Positions 43,647 to 53,331 of a DNA stretch of 64,000 nt are shown in pieces. The DNA lies in assembly GCF_003967355.1 (NCBI RefSeq), contig NZ_BIFH01000029.1, positions 124,001 through 188,000 on the forward strand, in the 5' to 3' direction. Made by a program: the position numbers and the translations under genes. A model generated the notes under the pieces. It worked only from the letters and a program-made list of their open reading frames with translations, was not told the DNA's origin and did not search any database. The first letter of the stretch is position 1. Each line of letters opens with the position of its first letter. Source of the DNA: Embleya hyalina (GTDB taxonomy: Bacteria > Actinomycetota > Actinomycetes > Streptomycetales > Streptomycetaceae).

Positions 43647-45149
43647 TCATCCGGCGCTCCCGGAGGACACGCGCACGGCCGAGTCGCCGGCCCGGTCGCG
43701 ATAGCCCACCGCGACCGCGACGGTGGCCACCAGGACCAGGACGCCGACCGCCAGGAAGCCCATCGACATCGCGTCGGTGAACGAGTCCACCACGCGGGCG
43801 TGTTCCGCGCCGCGGGCCCGGGACAGTTCCACCGCCGGTTGGCCGTCGAACCGCACGGCCAGGATGGTGCCGAACACCGCGACCCCGAGCGCGGCGCCGA
43901 CCTCGCGCGCGGCGGTGTTCAGACCGGAGCCCAACCCGGCCTGGTGCCTGGGCAGTTCGGAGACCACACCGAAGGACAGCGCGGGCGCGCACAGCCCCAT
44001 GCCCGCGGACAGGATCAGCAGGTAGGCGGCGTAGACCGCGTACGGGGTGCGTGCGTCCACCGACGCCATGCACAACAGTCCGGCCCCGATCAGACCCAGG
44101 CCAAGCACCACCAACGGCCGGGCGCCGAAGCGTTGTTGCGCCTTGACCGCGACCTTGGGCGCGAGCGCCATGCCGACCGTGAGCGGGATGATCGCGAAGC
44201 CGGTGCGCATGGCCGAGTAGCCCTTGACGTATTGCAGGTACTGGGCGTTGACGAAGAACAGCGCGAACAGCCCGAAGAAGCTCGCGCCGATCCCGAGCAC
44301 GCCGGCCCGCAACTTGGCGGACTTGAACACGCGAGGGTCGAGCAGCGGATTCCTCGCGCGCAGCGCGTACAGCACGAAGCCGAGCAGAAGCACGCCGCCC
44401 AGTACGAAGCCGCCGATCACGTGCGTCGAGCCCCAGCCGAACTCCGGGCCCTCGATGATCCCGTACAACAGCGCGACCAGTCCGGCGATCAGCAACGCGG
44501 CGCCGATCGGGTCGAGCGCGGCCGGATGCGTCTCGGTGCGGGGGGTGACCCACCGCACGATCGCGGCGAGCACCAGGGCGAGCGGGACCATGATCCAGAA
44601 CAGGCCCTGCCAGGGCAGGTACTCCTGGACCAGGCCGCCGCCGACGTTGCCGAGCAGTCCGCCCAGGCCGACCGCGAGCGTCCAGGACGCCATCGCCTGG
44701 GGGCGGCGTTCGGCCGGGAAGACGTGCATCAGGATGGACATGGTCGCGGGCATGATCAGCGCGGCGCCCGCGCCGGAGATACCGCGACCGGCGATCAGCG
44801 TGGCGGAGTTGGTGGCCAGCGCGCTGACCGCGGCCCCGGCGGCGAACACGCCGAGCCCGGCGAGCAGCGCGCCCTTGCGGCCGTAGCGGTCGCCGAGCGC
44901 GCCGGCGGGAATCAGCAGGCCGGCGAAGACGATCACGTACGCGTCGACGATCCACAGGATGCTGTCGGCGGACGGATGCAGCCGGGACGCGGCCAGTTGC
45001 GGAATGGCCAGGTTGATCGCGGCGACCATGCTCTGCGCGACCAGCACACAGGCGCACATCGCGAGGAGCACGGCGCGCGAGGAGCCGGCGCGTTCGGTTT
45101 CGGCACCGTCGGCGCGCCGCGCCGACGTGCCCAGGACGGGCGTGGACAT
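43647..45149 (-). CDS. MFS transporter, DHA2 (14-TM) type
   Basis: A 500-residue major facilitator with 14 helices. Motif A: GALGDRYGRKGALLAG; motif C-like: GLGGLLGNVGGGLVQEY. AAINLAIPQLAASRLHPSADSILWIVDAYVIVFAGLLIPAG is the usual DHA2 start. GGGGG precedes the ATG at 45149; a longer start at 45191 lacks a ribosome site. Coupling with a siderophore-interacting protein suggests export of a siderophore or related metabolite; drug efflux is equally compatible with the family. Confidence 0.88.
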   Translation of the reverse strand: MSTPVLGTSARRADGAETERAGSSRAVLLAMCACVLVAQSMVAAINLAIPQLAASRLHPSADSILWIVDAYVIVFAGLLIPAGALGDRYGRKGALLAGLGVFAAGAAVSALATNSATLIAGRGISGAGAALIMPATMSILMHVFPAERRPQAMASWTLAVGLGGLLGNVGGGLVQEYLPWQGLFWIMVPLALVLAAIVRWVTPRTETHPAALDPIGAALLIAGLVALLYGIIEGPEFGWGSTHVIGGFVLGGVLLLGFVLYALRARNPLLDPRVFKSAKLRAGVLGIGASFFGLFALFFVNAQYLQYVKGYSAMRTGFAIIPLTVGMALAPKVAVKAQQRFGARPLVVLGLGLIGAGLLCMASVDARTPYAVYAAYLLILSAGMGLCAPALSFGVVSELPRHQAGLGSGLNTAAREVGAALGVAVFGTILAVRFDGQPAVELSRARGAEHARVVDSFTDAMSMGFLAVGVLVLVATVAVAVGYRDRAGDSAVRVSSGSAG

Positions 45150-45253
45150 GGGTCCCCCAGGAACTGACTGTCTGCGAAGGAAGGGAGGCACGGGTGGTGC
45201 GGGGAACTGCGTGTCCGGACTCCTTCACCGTAGGCTGAGGCGTCGATTTACTC

Positions 45254-45267
45254 CAATGCATGCATTG
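45254..45267. promoter_or_regulatory. Perfect 14-bp palindrome in LysR/MFS divergent promoter
   Basis: CAATGCATGCATTG is a perfect palindrome in the divergent region, 16 bases before the LysR GTG and about 105 bases before the MFS start. GCAT elements continue to 45270. It is a likely LysR-type binding site controlling both directions. Confidence 0.55.
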
Positions 45268-45283
45268 CATGGAAAGGATGCGC

Positions 45284-46189
45284 GTGACGCAATCCGGAAT
45301 GGACCTCAACCTGCTCGTCGCGCTCGACGCGCTCCTGGAGGAGTGCAGCGTCTCCGGCGCGGCACAGCGGATGCACCTGTCCGAGCCGGCCATGAGCCGC
45401 ACCCTGGGTCGGATCCGCAAGGCGCTGGGCGACCCGGTCCTGGTCCGGGCCGGGCGGACGATGGTACCCACGCCGCACGCGCTGGCCATCCGATCCGAGG
45501 TGCGGGTCGTGCTGGAGCGCGCCCGGACGTTGTTCACCGCGGCCGGCGAGGTGGACCTGCGGACGATGTCCCGCACCTTCACCGTGCTGTCGCACGACGC
45601 GTTCACCGCCGCCTGTGCCGCGGAGTTGTTCGCGCGCGCGGCGCGGGAGGCCCCCGGGGTCCGGCTGAAGTTCCTGGCCGAGAGTCACACCGACACCCAG
45701 GCGCTCCGCGACGGGATCGCCGACCTGGAGGTGGGCGTGATCGACGCCACCGCGCCGGAGGTGCTGACCGAGCATCTGTTCGATGACCGCATGGTCGGCT
45801 GCGTCCGGGCCGGCCACCCGCTCCTGCACGGTCGGTGTACGCCGGAGCGATTCGCCGCCGCCGAGCATCTGATCGTGTCCCGGCGCGGCAAGCTGCACGG
45901 CCCGGTCGACACCGCGCTGGCCGAACTCGGGCTCACCCGGCGGGTGGTGGGCGCCGTGCCGACCTACCCGTCCTCGCTGTTCATCCTGCTCGAAGGCGAC
46001 CTGGTCGGCCTGGTCGCGGCGCAGTTGATCGGTTTGACCGAGTCCCGGGGGTTGCGCACCTTCGAGGTTCCGCTGGCGTTGCCGCCGCTGCCGATGGGGC
46101 TGGCCTGGCATCCGCGCCACGACGCCGATCCGGGGCACGCGTGGTTGCGGGAGTGTGTGCGCGACGTGTTGACGGCCGGCCGGATGTGA
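45284..46189 (+). CDS. LysR-family transcriptional regulator
   Basis: A 301-residue LysR regulator. The N-terminal winged helix-turn-helix reads MDLNLLVALDALLEECSVSGAAQRMHLSEPAMSRTLGRIRKALGDPVLVRAG. The periplasmic-binding-like effector domain follows (FTVLSHDAFTAACAAELFARAA onward). GTG 45284 is favoured by GGAAAGGA five bases upstream; three upstream ATGs (45260, 45269, 45278) have no usable ribosome site and two lie in or beside the palindrome. Divergent from the MFS/siderophore-interacting protein pair, its likely target. Confidence 0.9.
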   Translation: MTQSGMDLNLLVALDALLEECSVSGAAQRMHLSEPAMSRTLGRIRKALGDPVLVRAGRTMVPTPHALAIRSEVRVVLERARTLFTAAGEVDLRTMSRTFTVLSHDAFTAACAAELFARAAREAPGVRLKFLAESHTDTQALRDGIADLEVGVIDATAPEVLTEHLFDDRMVGCVRAGHPLLHGRCTPERFAAAEHLIVSRRGKLHGPVDTALAELGLTRRVVGAVPTYPSSLFILLEGDLVGLVAAQLIGLTESRGLRTFEVPLALPPLPMGLAWHPRHDADPGHAWLRECVRDVLTAGRM

Positions 46190-46208
46190 CGGGGCGCTCG
46201 CGGCCCCG
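46190..46208. terminator. Weak hairpin after LysR gene
   Basis: CGGGGC (46190-46195) pairs with GCCCCG (46203-46208) directly after the LysR stop and before the convergent VOC gene. Short stem, so only a possible terminator. Confidence 0.35.
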
Positions 46209-46236
46209 ACCCCGACCGGCCCGCAGCGCGCACCGG

Positions 46237-46689
46237 TCAGCCGTCGAGGCGCATCAGTTCGATCCGGGTGCCGTCCGGGTCGGCCAGGAACACCAGTTCG
46301 GTCGATCCGGTCTCGCTCGGCAGGCTCGCCCGGGTCCCGGTCAGCAGCGTGCCGCCGTGTTCGACCAGCCGGGCGGCGGCCGCGTCCACGTCCTCGACCA
46401 GGAAGGACAGGTGGGTCAGGCCGAGCTGATTGCGCCGCCGCGACGGTTCGCCGCACGGTTCGGGCGAGGCGTAACAAAGCAGCTCGACGACCATGCCCTC
46501 CTTGGCGATCAGCTGGGAGACCAGGCGTACGTCGCCCTCGACCTCCAGGGTGTGTGCGACCTCGTTGCCCACGTCGTAGCGGGCCACGGGGGCGAAGCCC
46601 AGGCCGTCGCGATAGAACCGCAGCGCCCGATCCAGGTCGAAGACGCACACGCCGAGGTGGGACGGGGTGTAGCTGACGGCGTCGGACAC
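46237..46689 (-). CDS. VOC-family (glyoxalase/dioxygenase superfamily) protein
   Basis: A 150-residue vicinal-oxygen-chelate protein. Two beta-alpha-beta-beta-beta modules are visible: SHLGVCVFDLDRALRFYRDGLGFAPV with metal-ligand His, and LTHLSFLVEDVDAAAARLVEHG ending in VFLADPDGTRIELMRL, which supplies the Glu ligand. It is a lactoylglutathione-lyase-like fold, but the family includes epimerases, dioxygenases and resistance proteins and no substrate is evident. GTG start. Its promoter carries palindrome site D, 19 bases upstream. Confidence 0.88.
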   Translation of the reverse strand: MSDAVSYTPSHLGVCVFDLDRALRFYRDGLGFAPVARYDVGNEVAHTLEVEGDVRLVSQLIAKEGMVVELLCYASPEPCGEPSRRRNQLGLTHLSFLVEDVDAAAARLVEHGGTLLTGTRASLPSETGSTELVFLADPDGTRIELMRLDG

Positions 46690-46708
46690 GGCGCGACTCC
46701 CGGGGTTG

Positions 46709-46723
46709 CTGACGGTGCGTCAG
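46709..46723 (-). promoter_or_regulatory. TGACG-N3-CGTCA operator, site D (VOC gene)
   Basis: CTGACGGTGCGTCAG, with perfect 6-base arms, lies 19 bases upstream of the VOC gene GTG. On the coding strand the flank reads GATCTGACGCACCGTCAG, closely matching site A (GATCTGACGCATCGTCAC). Confidence 0.7.
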
Positions 46724-46808
46724 ATCCAGTGGTGCCCGCACGCTAGCAACGACGGGCGCAATGATCCACCACCGCGTCGGGCGGAGAACCCCGCCGCTCG
46801 CCCCCGGC

Positions 46809-47606
46809 TCAGTCGGCGATCAGGTCGCCTTCGAGCACGGTGACCGCCGCGCCGGACAGCCGCACCCGGTCGCCGACCAACTCCACCCCGACCGTGCCGC
46901 CGCGCGCCGACAGCTGCCCGCCGGTCATCCGGCGGCGATCCAGACGCGGGGCCCAGTAGGGGCCGAGCACACAGTGCGCCGATCCGGTGACCGGGTCCTC
47001 GGCGACGCCGACCGACGGTGCGAACACCCGCGAGACGAAGTCGACCCGCCCCTCCCCCGCGGCGGTGACGATCACCGCCCGATACGGCAGCGTGGCCAGC
47101 GACTCCAGATCCGGCGCCACCGTACGCACCGCCGCCGCCGACGCCACCTCCACCAGCAGGTCGTCACCACCGGCGGCCACCAGGATCGGCTCCAGCCCGA
47201 GCGCCGCACCCAGTTCGGTCGGGATCGGCACCTCGCGCGGCGGCAGCGCCGGGAAGTCCAGAATGACGCCGGCGCTGTCGAGCGTCGCGGTCAGCACTCC
47301 GCTGCGGGTGGCGAAGCGGATCCGCGACGCCGGCGCCGACCCCTGCCCGAACAACACGTGCGCGGTGGCCAGCGTCGCGTGCCCGCACAGGTCCACCTCG
47401 GTCTGCGGGGTGAACCAGCGCAGCCCGAAGTCCGTCTCGCCGCCCGTGGCCGGCACCGCGAACGCGGTCTCCGAGTAGCCCAGTTCGGCCGCCACCGACT
47501 GCATCCAGGCGACGTCGTCGGCATGCGCCGCGTCGGGCAGGCACACCCCCGCCGGATTGCCCCGGAACGGCCGGTCGGTGAACGCGTCCACGACGTAAAT
47601 GCGCAT
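46809..47606 (-). CDS. PhzF-family isomerase/epimerase-like protein
   Basis: A 265-residue PhzF/DapF-fold protein. DAFTDRPFRGNPAGVCLP at the start, the catalytic Glu in ELGYSETAFAV, TEVDLCGHATLATAHVLF, and the C-terminal EDPVTGSAHCVLGPYWAPRL are all family marks. PhzF itself isomerises a phenazine precursor, but no phenazine genes are here; most genomic PhzF-like proteins have unknown substrates. The ATG at 47606 begins the typical MRIYVVDAFT. It ends a minus-strand stretch, with the vWA island next upstream. Confidence 0.9.
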   Translation of the reverse strand: MRIYVVDAFTDRPFRGNPAGVCLPDAAHADDVAWMQSVAAELGYSETAFAVPATGGETDFGLRWFTPQTEVDLCGHATLATAHVLFGQGSAPASRIRFATRSGVLTATLDSAGVILDFPALPPREVPIPTELGAALGLEPILVAAGGDDLLVEVASAAAVRTVAPDLESLATLPYRAVIVTAAGEGRVDFVSRVFAPSVGVAEDPVTGSAHCVLGPYWAPRLDRRRMTGGQLSARGGTVGVELVGDRVRLSGAAVTVLEGDLIAD

Positions 47607-47611
47607 GCCCC

Positions 47612-50600
47612 TCACCGTACCCAACGACGTCGAACACGTGGGCGTACCCAGGACCATCCGAACCACGTCACCCCCGCGACGGCGAGCGTGCCCAGGCCCG
47701 CGAGCAGCCACGGCCACCAGCTCACGTCCACCCGCTCGTCGCCTCGGTAGAGCAGTTCCTCGCCCGCGACGTCCGAGCGCGGCGCGAGCCGGGCGTCGGG
47801 GAGTTGCTCCTTGATCGTCTCGGCCAGCGGGCTGCGCACCTCCCCCACCACGCGCGCCCGCGCGTCGTAGTGACCGGCGTCCGCCCACATACCGTCGGTG
47901 CGATGGGTACGCGCGGCCAGATTGACCGAGAAGTACACCGGCTGCCCGGGAGCCAGCAGCGGCGCGCCGTCCTTGAGGCCGACCACCCCCACGCCGTCCA
48001 CCCGCAACCGGGTCACCTGGAGCGGCACCCGGGTGGTGTCGGCCACCAGGCGCAGGCACATCTCGCGCCCCGAGGACAGATCGAGTCGCCGGTCCGGCGG
48101 AACCGGCCGAAAGGCACGGCAGTCCACCGCGTCCGGCTGCTCCGGGGGCGGCATCAGCCAGGTCGCCCGCACACCCTTGTCCCGGTCCGCGTCGACGAAC
48201 CGGGCCGCGTGCCGCAGGTACAGCGCGGTCCGGGTCTGGGTCAGCGCGATGCCCGGGTCGGCCGGATCGTCGCGCAGCACCCGCGTGTTCGGCAACACCC
48301 GCTGCAGAGCCGGCCCCGCGCTGCTGTCACTGGCCAGCGGGACCGCGAACCCGGCCACCGCGCGGCCCTCCTCGCCGAGCCGGTCGAAGTCCTTGCGCAG
48401 GTCCGGGCCCACCGCGTCGCGGGCCGCGTCCGAGATCAGCACGACCCCGTTCACCGAGTCCGCCGTGGAGGTGCGCAACACCACCAGCGCCCGCTCCAGG
48501 GCCGCGTGCACATCGCTCGGCGCCTCGGCCCCGGCGGGCGGCGCGCCGGCCGCCGGGCTCCCGTCGGCCGGCTCGCTCGGGCGCGGGAGGGGCAGGCGCG
48601 CGGCCATCGCCGCCGGGTCGGTGACCGGTTCCAGGCCGTTGCCGTGCTCGGTCGCCACACCGTCGAAGGTGACCAGCGCGACCCGGTCGCGCGCGGACAG
48701 CCGGGCCAGGAACGCGGTCAGCGCGGACCTGGCCGCGGCATAGCGCCCGGTGCGCCGCATCGAGGCCGAGGCGTCCACCAGGATCACGTAGTTCACCCGC
48801 TCCCGGTCCGCGCCCAGGGTGGTGATCAGCCGCTCGGCGCCATAGGGGTCGGGCGGTTCGGTGGTCGCGGCCGCGGGCCGCGCGGCCGCGGCTCCGCCCG
48901 GCGGCACCGCGGCCAAGAGGGCGATCAGCGCGAGGATCGCCGGTATCGCCAGCACCCGCAGCGCGTCGCCGTGCTTGAGCGCGGCCCGCAACTGCTTCAG
49001 GTGGCGGCGGAACGTCTCGAACTCCTCCTGCTCGCGTTCGACGATCGACGACGCGGCGTCCGGCCCCCACGCGTGCGCGGCGATCGACAACCGGATCGCC
49101 CGCAGTTCCTCCCGGGCCTGCGCCGGGGTGCCGCCGCGCACGATCAACTCCCGTTCCAGGCTCGGCAGCAGCAGATCGCGTTCGCGATCGGGCGCGGCGT
49201 GCCACCAGCGGCCGACCTCGTGCACGTACAGATCGCGCCGCGGGCGGGCCGCGCCGTCCACGATCTCGCCCGCCCACACCCCGGCCGCCGCCCGCGCGTC
49301 CACCCCGCGCAGCGCGTTGCGGAACCAACCGCTCGCGGCGCGTCCGGCCAACTCCGGGCGGGCCCGGGCGATCGCCGCCCACCACGCGTCGTCCAGGCCG
49401 GGCAACTCGGCGAGCCGCGCGTCGGCGAGCACCGCGTCCGCGATCGCGGCGGTGACCGCCGGGTCGCCGGCGCGCACCAGCTCGCCGAGCAGTTCGGGGG
49501 TGACCGCCACCGCCCGCAACAGTGCCGCGATCCACCCGGCGAACCGCCCCTCGGCGACCGGCTCGTGGCGCAGCGCCAGCAGATCGGCCGCCACATAGGG
49601 CCCGTCCGTCGGCGCACCGCCGAGCGCCAGCCGCAGGACGTCGGCCCGCACCCGCGCGGCGACCGGTGCCCCGGAGCCCAGCGGCTTCTCCAGGAGCGCC
49701 GCCAGTCCGCGCGCGGCGGGGTCGGCGCGCCGCTCGGTGAGCGGGACCAGGGTCGGCCACAGGTCGTGCAGCACCGCGGCGATCGTGGCGGTGTCGGTGT
49801 GTCCGGCCACGCGCAGGGTGAACACCGCCTCGGCGGGCGGGATCTCCGCCGGTCGCAACCGTTCGCCCGCAAGCAGCGCGTACGGCGCCAGCCACTCCGG
49901 CGCCCGGTCGTCCCAGGGTCGGATCACCTCCAACCACGCGCCCAGGTCGCCGCCCGCGGTGTCCAGAAGGCGGCGCAGCACCACGGGATGGTTCCACAGC
50001 GCGTCGTAGAGCGCGGGCACCTCGGTGGTCGGAGTGGGCCCGAGCAGTCGGCACAGGTCGGCGACCAGCGCCTCCGGCGAGACCACGTCGGCGTCGGCCT
50101 TCGCCACGCCGTTGACCGAGGGTTCGGGCACCCGCACGGCCCGCACGTCCAGGCCGGCGGGCGGGGTGGAGCCGGCCAGGAGCGGCGGCACCGGGCCGAG
50201 CAGGACGTGCACGAGCCGATCCCCGCGCCCGGCCGCCACCGCCGTGTCCCAGCCCAGCGCCAGACTCGCCGGGCGGGCGCGCAGCGCGGCGGCCATGTCC
50301 CGGGTCACCTCGTCGCCGTCCTCCGCCCGCCAGCGCTCGGCGATCGGCGCGGCCAGTGCGACGTCGCCGCCGAGCAGCCGCTCCAGCGGCGACGGGGGCG
50401 ACGCCGGAGACGGGGGCGGCGGCGACGGGCGCGACGGGGCCGGGGGCGACGGGCGGGCCGGCGCCGGCCCCGCCTCGACGCCCGGCGCGCGCGAACTCGG
50501 CCCCACCGGGTCGCCGGCGGCGAATCGGGCGGCCGCACGGCCCGGTTCGGGCCCCGGGGCCGGCCCGACCCGCACGCCCGATCCGCCGCCGACCCCCGCC

Positions 50601-51439
50601 CCCGCGCCCGGTCCGGATCCGGCACCCGCCTCGGCTAGCAGCCCGAGCAGGCGGTCCCCCGCCACCGGTGTGCCCGCCTCGCGCAGCGTCGCGAGCGCGG
50701 CCACCAGCGGGTCGAGCCCGATGCGGCGGCGCAGCATGGTCAGTTCGCCCAGGTAGGCGCGGGCGGCGGGGAGGTCGGGCACGGCCGGCACGCCGTCCAG
50801 GGCGACCCGGACCGTCCCCGGCGTGGGCACCCGGCCGAAGGCGAGTCGGGGGCGCAGCCGGCCGGTGGGGCCGAGCGAGGTGGCGAAGCGCAGTCCGGCG
50901 CGGCAGCCGTACGGGAGCAACGCGGCGATCCGGTCCAGGAGTTCGAGCCGGGCCCGGCTGTCCAGGCGGTCGGCGCCGGTGATCACCACGGGGCCGGCCA
51001 GGACCGCCGCGGCGACCCCCGCGAGCCATTCGAAGTCGGCCGGGTGCGGCCCGACGGTCGGCGGCGGCCCCGGCAGCCGCACCCGAAGCGGCCGTTCCCG
51101 GTCGGTGGGCAGGTCGATTCCGCGAAAGGCCAGCCACAGCGCGGTGTACGTGGCGCCGGCGGCGGCGATCTCGGCGTAGGGCGCGGTGAAGTAGCGCACC
51201 CCCTCCGGATCGCGCAGCGTCATCGCGACGAACGAGTCCTCGCGCCCGGCGCCGGTCACCCCGACCCAGCCGGGCGGCGCGTACTCGTCCAGTGTGGGTC
51301 GCACCAACCGCTCGAAATGCTCCCGCCGTTCGGGTCCCGCGCTGCACGCCGGCACCGCGCCGTCGTGGTACCAGGCCCAATGCGCCCGCAAGGTGCCCGC
51401 GGTCTCGCGGGGGCGGTCGTGTCGGTCGGTCGCGTCCAC
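47612..51439 (-). CDS. Large GAP1-like / vWA membrane protein
   Basis: A 1,275-residue protein. The N-terminal region (about 1-270) has the pattern AGPVVITGADRLDSRARLELLDRI followed by ALLPYGCRAGLRFATS, resembling GTPase-associated protein 1 (GAP1) N-terminal domains. A Pro/Gly/Ala linker spans about 270-363. A long helical middle part (to about 825) lacks recognised domains. A membrane helix (LAIPAILALIALLAAV, about 830-846) leads to a vWA domain whose MIDAS starts at DASAS (about residue 888). A second helix near the C-terminus (PWLLAGLGTLAVAGVTWF) is followed by an Arg-rich end. Topology puts the vWA domain outside the cell. The GTG at 51439 has GGAAAGG upstream. Last gene of the island; probable partner of the GTPase two genes upstream. 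Confidence 0.8.
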   Translation of the reverse strand: MDATDRHDRPRETAGTLRAHWAWYHDGAVPACSAGPERREHFERLVRPTLDEYAPPGWVGVTGAGREDSFVAMTLRDPEGVRYFTAPYAEIAAAGATYTALWLAFRGIDLPTDRERPLRVRLPGPPPTVGPHPADFEWLAGVAAAVLAGPVVITGADRLDSRARLELLDRIAALLPYGCRAGLRFATSLGPTGRLRPRLAFGRVPTPGTVRVALDGVPAVPDLPAARAYLGELTMLRRRIGLDPLVAALATLREAGTPVAGDRLLGLLAEAGAGSGPGAGAGVGGGSGVRVGPAPGPEPGRAAARFAAGDPVGPSSRAPGVEAGPAPARPSPPAPSRPSPPPPSPASPPSPLERLLGGDVALAAPIAERWRAEDGDEVTRDMAAALRARPASLALGWDTAVAAGRGDRLVHVLLGPVPPLLAGSTPPAGLDVRAVRVPEPSVNGVAKADADVVSPEALVADLCRLLGPTPTTEVPALYDALWNHPVVLRRLLDTAGGDLGAWLEVIRPWDDRAPEWLAPYALLAGERLRPAEIPPAEAVFTLRVAGHTDTATIAAVLHDLWPTLVPLTERRADPAARGLAALLEKPLGSGAPVAARVRADVLRLALGGAPTDGPYVAADLLALRHEPVAEGRFAGWIAALLRAVAVTPELLGELVRAGDPAVTAAIADAVLADARLAELPGLDDAWWAAIARARPELAGRAASGWFRNALRGVDARAAAGVWAGEIVDGAARPRRDLYVHEVGRWWHAAPDRERDLLLPSLERELIVRGGTPAQAREELRAIRLSIAAHAWGPDAASSIVEREQEEFETFRRHLKQLRAALKHGDALRVLAIPAILALIALLAAVPPGGAAAARPAAATTEPPDPYGAERLITTLGADRERVNYVILVDASASMRRTGRYAAARSALTAFLARLSARDRVALVTFDGVATEHGNGLEPVTDPAAMAARLPLPRPSEPADGSPAAGAPPAGAEAPSDVHAALERALVVLRTSTADSVNGVVLISDAARDAVGPDLRKDFDRLGEEGRAVAGFAVPLASDSSAGPALQRVLPNTRVLRDDPADPGIALTQTRTALYLRHAARFVDADRDKGVRATWLMPPPEQPDAVDCRAFRPVPPDRRLDLSSGREMCLRLVADTTRVPLQVTRLRVDGVGVVGLKDGAPLLAPGQPVYFSVNLAARTHRTDGMWADAGHYDARARVVGEVRSPLAETIKEQLPDARLAPRSDVAGEELLYRGDERVDVSWWPWLLAGLGTLAVAGVTWFGWSWVRPRVRRRWVR

Positions 51440-51498
51440 GTGAACCTTTCCGTGCGGGATGCCGGTCGAGGTCGGGCCCGGTGCCCGCACACACGATG

Positions 51499-53328
51499 TC
51501 AGCGAGGCGGCCGGGGCGTCGGGGTCGGGGGGATCAATCCTGCCGGTGCTACCGGTGTGTGTTGTTCCCCGGGATCGGGCCGGGTGATCCCCGAGTACCG
51601 GCCGTTCTGCGCGGGAGCGTCGATCGGGGCCGGCTCCGCGGTGGTCGACGCCGGGTCGGCGCCGCCGGGCCGCGGTGTCGGCGGCCGGCGCAACACCCGG
51701 GCGCGGACGCCGTACAGCATGGTGGCGTCGTCCACGCTCAGCCGCCGTCGGGAGGTGTGGATGCGACCGTCCCGCTCGTGGCGCGCGGTCAACGTCACAC
51801 CGCGCCCGGAGCGCGGCCGGCGGCCCCGGGCCAGGAAGGACGTGATCGCGCCGGCCGCCGGATCGTGCTCGTGGGTCCAGCGGTGACGCATCCCCAGGGC
51901 CGGGTGTGCCGTGCTCTCGGGGAACTCCGATCGTTTCTCCTCCATGCTCAGTTCGATGTACACACCGGCCGGGAACCAGCGCCACGCCGCCGTTCCCCCC
52001 GCCGCGACCAGTGCCATCGCCGCAACCAGGAGCGCCCACACCGACCACATGACCGATCCGCGCACCCGGCCCGTGTAGGCCAGTCGGCCGTCGCGCAGGC
52101 CGGCGTCGGCGTACGGGCCCTCCACCCGCAGCAGATCGGCGAACTCGCCGGCCCGGGTGGCCGTCACGGTGCCCCGCACCGTCGTCGACGCGGCGTAGCT
52201 GCGCGACCGGGCGAACAGGTCGGAGCGGGTGCGCTCGTGCGCCCGCACCTCGATCGGGAAGTGTCGCGGCACCCCGGGTGCCAGGGTGATCGGGTCGCGC
52301 GGCAGCGCCCGATCGATCGCCGGATCGCCGGTGTGCAGGTCGGCGACGGTCAACCGGATGCGGTGCGCCGTGGAGACCAGGGTCAGGCAGAGCGTGCCGC
52401 GGGTGGACAGGTCGATCGGGTCGACCGGCGGCTCGACGCCGGCGCAGTCGGCTTCGGTGGGGCGGGCGCCGCGCGGGTGTGCGGGCGCCGGGGCGAACCG
52501 GGCCCGGACCGTCGCGTCCCGGTCCGCCCGCACCACCGCGGCCCCCTTGCGCACGCGCGCGTCCTGTTCGAGGGCGCGCACCCGGGCCGCCTGCTCGGCG
52601 ACCGAGCCGCTGAGCGTCTCGGCCCTGGGCAACACCTTCGCGATCAGGTTGACGCCGCGCCCGTTGTCGCCGAGCGGCATCGCGTACGCGGAGATCGGGC
52701 CGTGTTCGGCGACCGCCTTCGCGTACTCCAGGCGCAACGCCTCCCACCCCGGCGCCGATTCGTCGGCGAAGCGCGGGTTGTTCGGCGCGTACAGGTCGGC
52801 GTCGGTGAGCACCACGATCACGGTGGGCGGCCGATATCCGTCCGCCGACGGGTGGGCCGCGGCGACGATCCCGGACACCGACACCATCGCCGCGCCGAAG
52901 TCGCTCTCCACGTCGTTCGGCTTGGGCAACCCCGCGAGGAACGCGGAGACCGCGGCCTCGCCCCGGGGCGCCGCGTCCAGTGGCCGAAAGACGGTGGTGG
53001 TCGCGCCGAATCGGATCACCGAGATCCGGTCCCGGGGCTGCATCGCGGTCAACAGGGTGCGCAGCGCCGTCTTCGCCTCGTCGTAGCCGCCGTTCTCCCG
53101 CATCGACGTCGACACGTCGAGCACCATGTAGAAGTCGGCCGGCTGGGCGTCGGCGCCCAACTCGTCCAGCAGTCGTGCGGTCGCGTCGGCGGGCGGTTCC
53201 CCGTCGGCCCGGCCGACGCCGTGCGCCGGGGACGCGGACGCGCACAGTGCCAGGATCAGCAGCAACACGGGGACCACGAGCCGGGCCCGGGCCCGGGGCC
53301 GGTGGGGGTTCGGGGCGATTCGGGACAT
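51499..53328 (-). CDS. Exported membrane-anchored vWA-domain protein
   Basis: A 609-residue protein. The signal peptide is about residues 15-36 (LVVPVLLLILALCASASPAHG). The vWA domain follows with MIDAS Asp71 in LDVSTSM and a later VIVVLTDADLYAP. An uncharacterised beta-rich region reaches a membrane helix at about 430-450 (WSVWALLVAAMALVAAGGTAAW). The cytoplasmic tail of about 155 residues includes a Pro-rich end. The vWA domain is therefore extracytoplasmic with an internal tail that could contact the GTPase or AAA+ proteins. The start is 3 bases after the GTPase stop. It shares its design, but little sequence, with the downstream vWA protein. Confidence 0.85.
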   Translation of the reverse strand: MSRIAPNPHRPRARARLVVPVLLLILALCASASPAHGVGRADGEPPADATARLLDELGADAQPADFYMVLDVSTSMRENGGYDEAKTALRTLLTAMQPRDRISVIRFGATTTVFRPLDAAPRGEAAVSAFLAGLPKPNDVESDFGAAMVSVSGIVAAAHPSADGYRPPTVIVVLTDADLYAPNNPRFADESAPGWEALRLEYAKAVAEHGPISAYAMPLGDNGRGVNLIAKVLPRAETLSGSVAEQAARVRALEQDARVRKGAAVVRADRDATVRARFAPAPAHPRGARPTEADCAGVEPPVDPIDLSTRGTLCLTLVSTAHRIRLTVADLHTGDPAIDRALPRDPITLAPGVPRHFPIEVRAHERTRSDLFARSRSYAASTTVRGTVTATRAGEFADLLRVEGPYADAGLRDGRLAYTGRVRGSVMWSVWALLVAAMALVAAGGTAAWRWFPAGVYIELSMEEKRSEFPESTAHPALGMRHRWTHEHDPAAGAITSFLARGRRPRSGRGVTLTARHERDGRIHTSRRRLSVDDATMLYGVRARVLRRPPTPRPGGADPASTTAEPAPIDAPAQNGRYSGITRPDPGEQHTPVAPAGLIPPTPTPRPPR

Positions 53329-53331
53329 CGG

